From Candidatus Zixiibacteriota bacterium (GTDB taxonomy: Bacteria > Zixibacteria > MSB-5A5 > JAUVRN01), in assembly GCA_030597645.1 (NCBI GenBank), contig JAUVRN010000032.1, positions 1 to 10,686 of the forward strand: a DNA stretch of 10,686 bases, in the 5' to 3' direction. Below the pieces are notes generated by a model. It ran no database searches. It was not told the origin of the DNA and saw only the letters and a program-made list of their open reading frames with translations. Below, piece by piece: positions 5,300 through 10,686 of this stretch; position 1 is the stretch's first letter, and every line of letters starts with the position of its first letter. Made by a program: the position numbers and the translations under genes.

Positions 5300-6715
5300 C
5301 TAGCGCCTGGGGTTGTAAATGTGGATGGCGCGGTGATCAATATCCAGCGCCGCCTCCGCGATACCCTCGGATATCGTCGGGTGGATGAATATCGTGTGCG
5401 CCAGGTCCTCCGCCGACGCCTCCAACTCCAGCGCGAGCGTACAACTCGCGATCAGGTCGGCCGCCCCGTATCCAACGATATGGGCGCCGAGCAGCGTATC
5501 GTCGTCGGCCCGGGACACGAGCTTGATGAATCCCTCCGTATGCAGTGTGGCGATGGCCTTGCCGTTGGCAGCCACGGGGAACTTGCCCGTTTTGACTTTG
5601 ATGCCCGCACCCCTGGCTTCCTGCTCGGTCATGCCGACCGAAGCGATCTCCGGCTCGGTGAACACACCCCCGGGAACCGTCTGCCAGTTCATCCGGACCG
5701 TCTTGCCGGCTGCGGCCTCGGCGGCCAGGATGCCCTCATGGGATGCCTTGTGTGCCAGGAGTTGTCGTCCCGCCACGTCGCCGATGGCATAGATGCCCTT
5801 CACCGACGTTTGAAGATCGTCGCCCACAGCGATAAAGCCCCGGTCATCCAGCGTCAGCCCCAGCTTGTCCGCGGCCACGCCTTCGAGGAATGGCCTCTGG
5901 CCGATCGATGCGAGTACCTGATCCACCCTGATCTTCTCGGTCTTTCCGTCTGTGCCTTCGATCGTCGCGGTGATATCGTGATCCGCCTTGATGTCTATGG
6001 CCGTCACCTTCGCGCTGCAATGGACATCGATACCCTGTTTCCTGAACGATCGCTCCAGCGTCTTGCCGAGGTCCCGATCGAGTGTCGGCAGGAGGTGGGG
6101 CAACAGCTCGACGACGGTAACGTCGACGCCAAAGGCAGAAAAGAAGCTGGCGAACTCGACGCCAATGGCACCGCCGCCGACCACGAGCAGCTTTTTCGGC
6201 CAGGGATCGAACTCGAGAGCCTGGCGTGCCCCCCAGATGTTGGTGCCGTCTATCTTGAGGTGTGGCAACTCCACCGGCAGCGAACCGGTAGCGATAATGA
6301 CTTTCTTGAACTTGATCTTCGCCCTGCCGCCGTCGTTCAACGACACCGACATGGTACCGCGGTCCAGGAACGCACCACGCCCCTTGACTACTTCGACGCC
6401 GTTTCGTTTGAGCAGCTGACCGACACCGCCTACGAGCTGCCCCACGACCTTCTGTTTGCGCGCACGCAGAGCCGTCGTATCAAAGGAGACCTTGCCGGTC
6501 TTGATGCCGTATTCCTTGAGATGACTCAGGAGGCGATAGGACGAACCGGCGAACAGCAGCGCCTTGGATGGAATGCATCCCCAGTTGAGGCAGACACCGC
6601 CCAACTCTTCCTTTTCTACGCACACCGTTTTCATGCCGAGCTGTGCACCACGAATGGCCGCCACGTAACCGCCCGGGCCGGCGCCCAGCACAAGCAAATC
6701 ACAGGTGATATCCAT
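5300..6715 (-). CDS. lpdA: Dihydrolipoyl dehydrogenase (E3)
   Basis: The FAD flavoenzyme that reoxidises dihydrolipoyl groups of 2-oxoacid dehydrogenase complexes or the glycine cleavage system, reducing NAD+. At 471 residues it is normal length. It shows the FAD site GAGPGGYVAA (11-20), the redox disulfide CLNWGC (Cys42, Cys47) followed by IPSK, the NAD site VVGGGAIGVEFAS (178-190), the second FAD motif IYAIGDV (308-314), and the C-terminal HPTISE (His445, Glu450) acid-base pair donated across the dimer. The ATG at 6715 is preferred because GGGAG lies 5 bases upstream; a GTG two codons earlier overlaps that site. No E1 or E2 subunit is in view, so its partner complex is unknown. It is the first gene after a terminator and a possible promoter, and probably starts a new transcript that includes the AlkD gene. 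Confidence 0.96.
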   Translation of the reverse strand: MDITCDLLVLGAGPGGYVAAIRGAQLGMKTVCVEKEELGGVCLNWGCIPSKALLFAGSSYRLLSHLKEYGIKTGKVSFDTTALRARKQKVVGQLVGGVGQLLKRNGVEVVKGRGAFLDRGTMSVSLNDGGRAKIKFKKVIIATGSLPVELPHLKIDGTNIWGARQALEFDPWPKKLLVVGGGAIGVEFASFFSAFGVDVTVVELLPHLLPTLDRDLGKTLERSFRKQGIDVHCSAKVTAIDIKADHDITATIEGTDGKTEKIRVDQVLASIGQRPFLEGVAADKLGLTLDDRGFIAVGDDLQTSVKGIYAIGDVAGRQLLAHKASHEGILAAEAAAGKTVRMNWQTVPGGVFTEPEIASVGMTEQEARGAGIKVKTGKFPVAANGKAIATLHTEGFIKLVSRADDDTLLGAHIVGYGAADLIASCTLALELEASAEDLAHTIFIHPTISEGIAEAALDIDHRAIHIYNPRR

Positions 6716-6720
6716 ACCCA

Positions 6721-6725
6721 CTCCC
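6721..6725 (-). promoter_or_regulatory. Ribosome binding site of the dihydrolipoyl dehydrogenase gene
   Basis: GGGAG is 5 bases before the ATG at 6715. It overlaps the alternative in-frame GTG (6721-6719), which therefore cannot be the start using this site. Confidence 0.75.
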
Positions 6726-6763
6726 AGATCATGCAGACAAGGTAGATCGTTTCTGAATCCATG

Positions 6764-6793
6764 AGGTTAGTTCCAGCCCGGCGTAAGGGTCAA
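6764..6793 (-). promoter_or_regulatory. Candidate sigma70-type promoter for the dihydrolipoyl dehydrogenase gene
   Basis: TTGACC (6788-6793, five of six matches to the -35 consensus) is followed after 18 bases by TAACCT (6764-6769, three of six matches to the -10). It lies downstream of the terminator of the exported-protein gene and about 50 bases before the start codon, which is where a promoter is expected. The -10 is weak, so the call rests partly on position. Confidence 0.4.
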
Positions 6794-6834
6794 GCGCCTC
6801 TTGCGCAGGTGCCCGTGTCGTGAGTCCATCTACA

Positions 6835-6866
6835 AGAAAAGGGCGAAGCATGATGACGCTCCGCCC
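6835..6866 (-). terminator. Rho-independent terminator of the large exported-protein gene
   Basis: Reading the minus strand, GGGCGGAGC pairs with GCTTCGCCC over nine positions (one G-T wobble) around an 8-base loop, followed at once by TTTTCT. It begins 25 bases after the stop codon of the exported protein. It separates the surface-protein unit from the dihydrolipoyl dehydrogenase unit. Confidence 0.88.
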
Positions 6867-6891
6867 ATGATGCAAGTCTAGTGCTGGGCAC

Positions 6892-9504
6892 TCATTTGAT
6901 TATGACGAGTTTCCCCACGTCGGTACCGTGGCTACTCTCAATCGTGTAGATGTAAATCCCCGTCTTGGCGGCTTGCGTGTTGCGGGTGATCAGATCCCAC
7001 ACGGCAACCGTGGCGTCCGAATTGCCCGGATCCACATCGTGGTCGAGGCGCCGTACCATGTCGCCGTCCAGCGTCCAGATCGTGATCGTGCACTTGTGGG
7101 GGATGTTGGTGAACGTCACCTTGCGCGCCCGCTCGGGATCGGGCTCCAGCCCGCGCGGGTTCTCCCAGGCGGCGGCGTTGTAGTCGTCGGCCAGTCGATA
7201 CGGATTGGGATAGACGCCCGGCGTGGGACGCGTCGCATCGACCACCGCGGCCGAATTGAGCGGCCAAATCTCTATGGCACTGGCCAACGGCGATGATTCG
7301 AGCGGCGACAGATCCGCGGCGGGATTGCCGAAGTCAAACGACGTGACGGCAAGGAAGACGGGCTCCGCAAGCTGCAGGCCGTCGATCGCGTACTCGTACT
7401 CGTAGAACGGCCACTCCACCTCGGTGTTGTCCGCCAGAACCAGTATCGAATCACGGGGATCCGCCAGCGGATACGGTTTGCGAATGACGCCGGTCAGTTC
7501 ATGCCCGAGCACATCCACCTGGTATGCCGTGAGTGTATCGTCAACCTTGTCGTTGGAGCTGTGCCGCGTAAAGTAGTAATAGTTGGTGTCCAGCTTGGAC
7601 GCATCGATCGGATCCAGTACCACCTCACTAAGTGCCCTGTCCACATCGGCCACCTTGAAACTGTCCGGATGGAACGGGGTCCAGCCATACGCCGAATCCA
7701 CCAGGTCATCGTACAACACCTGGAGCGAATCAAGCGTGAACGGCGGATCCGTCACGATCCAGCGGTTGGCGGCACGCCTGTACAGGCGACGCACGTAGTT
7801 GATGTTGTCACGCTGCGTCAGCAGGGCGAAATCGGCGAGTTGCAGCGTACGGCTCATGTACACGCGGTAGCCTTCGAAGTCCTCGATGAACGAAAACGGG
7901 TCCTTGTGGATCTCGCTCTCCCGTCCGTTCCAACGAATGACGATCGTGCCCGCGCGCGTGAAGTGGCGGATTTCGCTCGGCGGCGGGGGCGGAGGCGGTC
8001 CCTGGTAGTCCGGTACGCCGTCGCCCGTGTAGTACGCCGTATCGCCGTCGATGATACGGAAATCGCCCTTGTAGCCATTGCCGTCGGTATCGAATCCCGG
8101 CGTGTCGTAGACCCAGCCCGCCCACAGGGCGTTGCGTGCGAAGTCGTCCATGTTGAGATTGTCGAGCCAGGGCTGCGGATCAAACGGGTCAAAGAATTGT
8201 GAGAAGTTGCGCGGGTCCGTGTGGAAGTCGGCACCGGCCAGCAGCGCAATCGTGAGCGGCAGTACCGAATCGGGTGCCACCGTGAACGGTCCGAACGACA
8301 GTAGATAGCGTGTGTCGAAACCGTTGGCGAGATCAATGGCCAGGGCCGGATTGGAAACCGGCGGCAGCCATCCCTGGGCCGAGTGGTCGATCGCCGACTC
8401 CCACTGCGGAAAGTCGAACTCACCGTTGGCCATGATGGTGTACTTGGCCAGGTCGCCCGTGGGTGTCCCGAGGTTGCCGATGAAGTGCTGGAGTACTGGA
8501 GAGTCATGCTTGTTCGGTCCCCAGTCCTGCGACGCGTTACTGTTGGATACCCACCAGTTGAACGAGAACCGGAGATGACCCGGGGCTTGTACGACGCGCA
8601 CCCCGGCCACGCCTTCGATCGAGCCGAAGTAGTACGAGCCACCGCGGGGATCGCCGTCATTGTCGGCAATCCAGGCGAGGTTTACCGTGTCGCGGAATTC
8701 CGCACCGGCCGGAGACTCCACCCACTGCGTGAAGCCGGTCAGATCGTCCTCGTGCACGGCGCCCGCGTGGATCGAACCCACGTCGTGGTCCATGTAGATG
8801 CCCATGAAGAGATCGTAGAGCGTATCCTCCGAGACGTTTTCCAGGCCCATCTCCATGAGGATGAAATCTTGCGCGTAGTCGAAGGACCACGAGTAGGTCT
8901 TTTGGGTCACCATAATGCCTATCGGTACGTGGCCCTGCGTGGGGTCACCGCCGACCGCGATGTTGGTGCCGAGCGTGTCGGAGTAGAACGAGACAAAGTC
9001 GAGTTCGGAAACTGCGTCCTCACTGAAGGGTACGTCACCGCAGAGCGAACCCGCGGGAAAGCGCAGGAGCGGTCGCGTGGTGCGCGCCTGGATGATCCCT
9101 TCCGGGGACCGACGCGAGAACATCTCGTTGGTCGAGGACCAGCCGTCGGCGCCCACCGATACCAGGGTGTCGCCGTTCTTGACGGCTCCAACCCACAGGG
9201 CACCCTGAAACAGGTAGTCTTTGCCCGAGTTGGACGGGAACTCCATGGACGGCGCGTTACGATTGGTACAGGCATCTCGCAGGGCGCGGGCCTGACTACC
9301 AAAGAAGCCGTAGTTGGTTATACAGAAGGCCAGGTTACCGATGTGGTGAACCTTGGCCTGCGTGAGAGGCACCTCTATGGCGCCACTGACCTGGTAGCGT
9401 TCGAAGTCGCGCTGCTTGGCGTCCGGTGCCATACGGCCCCACGCCAGCGGTGCTAATCCTATGACCACCACCAAACTAAGCAGGAGTGCTTTTCGACATC
9501 CCAT
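6892..9504 (-). CDS. Large exported protein with FN3-like and FlgD/T9SS-like C-terminal domains
   Basis: 870 residues. A signal peptide (about 1-23: MGCRKA, a leucine/valine-rich core, then LAPLAWG) predicts export. The N-terminal 480 residues form a beta-rich region with NLAFCITNYGFFG (57-69), YLFQGALWVGAV (97-108) and many Asp/Gly/Trp turns, a type I associate with uncharacterised FCB-group surface proteins. An acidic, calcium-site-like stretch FDTDGNGYKGDF (471-482) precedes GDGVPDYQG and a run of seven prolines (503-509). An FN3-like domain follows (WNGRESEIHKDPF...DFEGYRVYMS, about 525-551). The last 107 residues run from VYPNPYR (764-770) through IWTLDGDMVRRL to GIYIY and GKLVIIK, matching FlgD-Ig/type IX secretion sorting-type domains. 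This suggests delivery to the outer surface. Start: second ATG of a pair, with GGG 6 bases upstream. A reading frame extending to 9669 is rejected because it crosses the promoter. Specific function unknown. Confidence 0.88.
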   Translation of the reverse strand: MGCRKALLLSLVVVIGLAPLAWGRMAPDAKQRDFERYQVSGAIEVPLTQAKVHHIGNLAFCITNYGFFGSQARALRDACTNRNAPSMEFPSNSGKDYLFQGALWVGAVKNGDTLVSVGADGWSSTNEMFSRRSPEGIIQARTTRPLLRFPAGSLCGDVPFSEDAVSELDFVSFYSDTLGTNIAVGGDPTQGHVPIGIMVTQKTYSWSFDYAQDFILMEMGLENVSEDTLYDLFMGIYMDHDVGSIHAGAVHEDDLTGFTQWVESPAGAEFRDTVNLAWIADNDGDPRGGSYYFGSIEGVAGVRVVQAPGHLRFSFNWWVSNSNASQDWGPNKHDSPVLQHFIGNLGTPTGDLAKYTIMANGEFDFPQWESAIDHSAQGWLPPVSNPALAIDLANGFDTRYLLSFGPFTVAPDSVLPLTIALLAGADFHTDPRNFSQFFDPFDPQPWLDNLNMDDFARNALWAGWVYDTPGFDTDGNGYKGDFRIIDGDTAYYTGDGVPDYQGPPPPPPPSEIRHFTRAGTIVIRWNGRESEIHKDPFSFIEDFEGYRVYMSRTLQLADFALLTQRDNINYVRRLYRRAANRWIVTDPPFTLDSLQVLYDDLVDSAYGWTPFHPDSFKVADVDRALSEVVLDPIDASKLDTNYYYFTRHSSNDKVDDTLTAYQVDVLGHELTGVIRKPYPLADPRDSILVLADNTEVEWPFYEYEYAIDGLQLAEPVFLAVTSFDFGNPAADLSPLESSPLASAIEIWPLNSAAVVDATRPTPGVYPNPYRLADDYNAAAWENPRGLEPDPERARKVTFTNIPHKCTITIWTLDGDMVRRLDHDVDPGNSDATVAVWDLITRNTQAAKTGIYIYTIESSHGTDVGKLVIIK

Positions 9505-9635
9505 CATAATCCCAATTCCATCACTAGCACGTAACCGTCGGGGAAGCCGGCTCGTACAGGTTCGAGAAAGAACGCTCCGGCCGCTGAAACGGACGGAGCA
9601 CGAGCTCTGGGGGACCCATCCTGGGCCAAGCCTAG
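9505..9635 (-). promoter_or_regulatory. Structured 5' leader of the large exported-protein gene
   Basis: The predicted leader is about 125 bases. It contains a stem of ten positions with one mismatch (arms GCTCCGTCCG and CGGCCGGAGC, 9574-9599) closing a 6-base loop, and a smaller CTCG/CGAG hairpin at 9551-9566. No known riboswitch motif or terminator-antiterminator arrangement is recognisable. The structure could simply stabilise the message of a large exported protein. Confidence 0.4.
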
Positions 9636-9665
9636 AGTATAACACACAGCCTTCCGAGTTGTCCA
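9636..9665 (-). promoter_or_regulatory. Sigma70-type promoter for the large exported-protein gene
   Basis: TGGACA (9660-9665, five of six -35 matches) and TATACT (9636-9641, five of six -10 matches) are separated by 18 bases. It is the best promoter-like sequence I see in the window and lies in the gap after the dockerin gene. Initiation would fall near 9629. Confidence 0.65.
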
Positions 9666-9767
9666 GCATACGGTTTATTCCGGGGATCGTTTCCTGCCCG
9701 GGTCTGCGGGCGGCCTCAGGGGCTCAAACCGTTACATTGGAACTGCTTAACTGCCTGGCTGAGACCC

Positions 9768-10686
9768 CTATATCCTGCTCCCAAAACACGCGCACGGTGG
9801 GGCCCCACCCCTGAACAGATAGTTCACGAGGTAAATGATGTCGCCGCCGGTCAGACCACCGGTGCAGTTGGCGTCGCCCGACTCACGCCGCGGCTGCGGC
9901 TCCGGACCACTCTTGAATATGTAATTGACGTAGTAGATCAGGTACGACGAGTTCACCTGGCCGTTGTCATTGACGTCGCCCATGAGCACCGGGCAGGGCG
10001 CTACCGTGATGGTGGCGCCTGACCATATGAACGGAAGCTCATTGGCGTTGACGTCGAGTACGCCGATAGGTGTGGAGGCCAGGGGCACACGCACGGAGTC
10101 GATAGTGATGACGCCCGTGTCCGTGGGCGTAAACGAGATCCGTGCCAGCTCGGCAATCTTCCTCCATCCCCCACCGCCAAAATCGGTGGCTCCAAATAGC
10201 AGCGTGTCCGGGTTGTCGGTGAAGTCTTGCCCCATAGCCTCAAAGAATAGGAGGCTCTCGAATACCTGCTGCGCATACGCCGAGTAGGCAAACCCGGCCC
10301 CAGGCGGTATGGGAGTCTCGGAGATCGGCCCAATGACGTTGCCGGTGCTGAAGTCGAAATCCAGCGAGGACGAGAGTGAGGCGAGCTCTGGGCCCGCCCA
10401 GTCGACGTCGAAGATGAGCGCACCCCGCCCCCCGAGATAGAGCGAGTCGTTGTCATAGCTGGTCTTGACGGCGATCTGCACCGTGCCGGGCTGCTGCGGG
10501 AAGCTGAGAACGGCATCCATCCAGTCCACGGGGATTTCGATGGCCTGCTGATCAAGAGCAGAGACCCAGTCCGCACTGGCGGGGGACAGGCAGGTGGGCT
10601 CGATCGTAACACGGCCTGTGTCGGTCGGCTCCAGCGTGATGCGGCCGACTTCGCCTGGCCCGTTCCAGCCTGCCCCGCCCCCGTCG
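9768..10686 (-). CDS. Cohesin-like/dockerin-type exported protein, 5' end outside window
   Basis: The frame is open to the right edge with no natural start; the GTG at 10529 is internal, since 52 further codons upstream read as the same protein. At least 305 residues are visible. Most of it is a beta-rich region with two copies of a segment, GxGW...ELARISFTPTDTGVITID and a diverged copy 167 residues earlier containing GRITLEPTDTGRVTIE. This suggests tandem cohesin-like modules of about 167 residues. The C-terminus is a paired dockerin-type segment: GDVNDNGQVNSSYLIYYVNY and GDANCTGGLTGGDIIYLVNY, each followed by F-x-x-G, then a short Cys-containing tail (PPCACFGSRI). Dockerin repeats bind calcium and, in cellulosomes, cohesins. 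In FCB bacteria such tails are frequent outside cellulosomes. The first repeat has Tyr where the last calcium-ligand Asp is expected. Probably secreted; function unknown. Confidence 0.85.
   Translation of the reverse strand, partial: DGGGAGWNGPGEVGRITLEPTDTGRVTIEPTCLSPASADWVSALDQQAIEIPVDWMDAVLSFPQQPGTVQIAVKTSYDNDSLYLGGRGALIFDVDWAGPELASLSSSLDFDFSTGNVIGPISETPIPPGAGFAYSAYAQQVFESLLFFEAMGQDFTDNPDTLLFGATDFGGGGWRKIAELARISFTPTDTGVITIDSVRVPLASTPIGVLDVNANELPFIWSGATITVAPCPVLMGDVNDNGQVNSSYLIYYVNYIFKSGPEPQPRRESGDANCTGGLTGGDIIYLVNYLFRGGAPPCACFGSRI

Noticed and set aside
5321..6745. 474-codon open frame on the plus strand opposite dihydrolipoyl dehydrogenase
   Set aside because: Antisense shadow of a strongly conserved gene; low-complexity composition and no family motif.
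8383..9456. 357-codon plus-strand frame opposite the large exported protein
   Set aside because: Arg/Val/Gly-rich shadow frame; the minus strand has a signal peptide and domains.
9505..9669. 55-residue N-terminal extension of the large exported protein from an ATG at 9669
   Set aside because: It would place coding sequence over the best promoter in the window and bury the signal peptide inside the protein.
9768..10686. Cellulosome component
   Set aside because: There is a dockerin-type tail but no glycoside hydrolase, scaffoldin or carbohydrate-binding module in view, and such tails are common outside cellulosomes in FCB bacteria.
1..10686. Defence island, prophage, transposon or CRISPR array
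   Set aside because: No integrase, transposase, nuclease, toxin-antitoxin, spacer-repeat structure or tRNA-flanked boundary is visible; the genes are metabolic, repair and surface proteins.

Overview
The window is about 60% GC by eye. Every gene I can support lies on the minus strand, so in transcription order the layout runs from high to low coordinates. Two exported proteins point to the FCB superphylum (Zixibacteria, KSB1, Eisenbacteria, Latescibacteria or Marinimicrobia-like candidate phyla). One ends in a paired dockerin-type segment of the GDVNxxGxVN...YxVNYxFxxG kind. The other is a large secreted protein with a FlgD/T9SS-like C-terminal domain that opens with VYPNPYR and ends GKLVIIK. 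The phylum is an inference and cannot be fixed from this sequence alone.

Surface-protein half (about 6.9-10.7 kb). The 3' part of a cohesin-like/dockerin protein runs in from the right edge. A 263-base gap follows, with a good sigma70-type promoter and a structured leader. Next comes an 870-residue exported protein with a signal peptide, a proline run, an FN3-like domain and a C-terminal sorting-type domain. A clear intrinsic terminator closes this transcription unit at 6835-6866.

Housekeeping and metabolic half (1-6.7 kb). The order is dihydrolipoyl dehydrogenase, an AlkD-type DNA alkylation repair protein, a prohibitin-like SPFH/Band 7 protein, an enoyl-CoA hydratase, an acyl-CoA dehydrogenase, and a condensing enzyme of the isopropylmalate/homocitrate synthase (HMGL-like) family. 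The last three are packed 14-21 bases apart and are almost certainly one operon handling acyl-CoA and 2-oxoacid carbon. The left edge may hold the first 22 codons of another gene whose N-terminus loosely resembles isocitrate/isopropylmalate dehydrogenases. That would fit a condensing enzyme followed by a decarboxylating dehydrogenase.

Non-coding and small features: five tandem 13-bp units just after the condensing-enzyme stop, a 14-bp-stem hairpin between the prohibitin-like and hydratase genes, a possible 20-codon upstream ORF whose stop overlaps the prohibitin-like start, and a perfect inverted repeat at the dihydrolipoyl dehydrogenase/AlkD junction. I found no RNA gene, CRISPR array, insertion sequence or transposase. 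I do not see a clearly new defence or mobile system. The more unusual items are the hybrid active-site signature of the condensing enzyme, the upstream ORF, the decayed dockerin site and the large exported protein.
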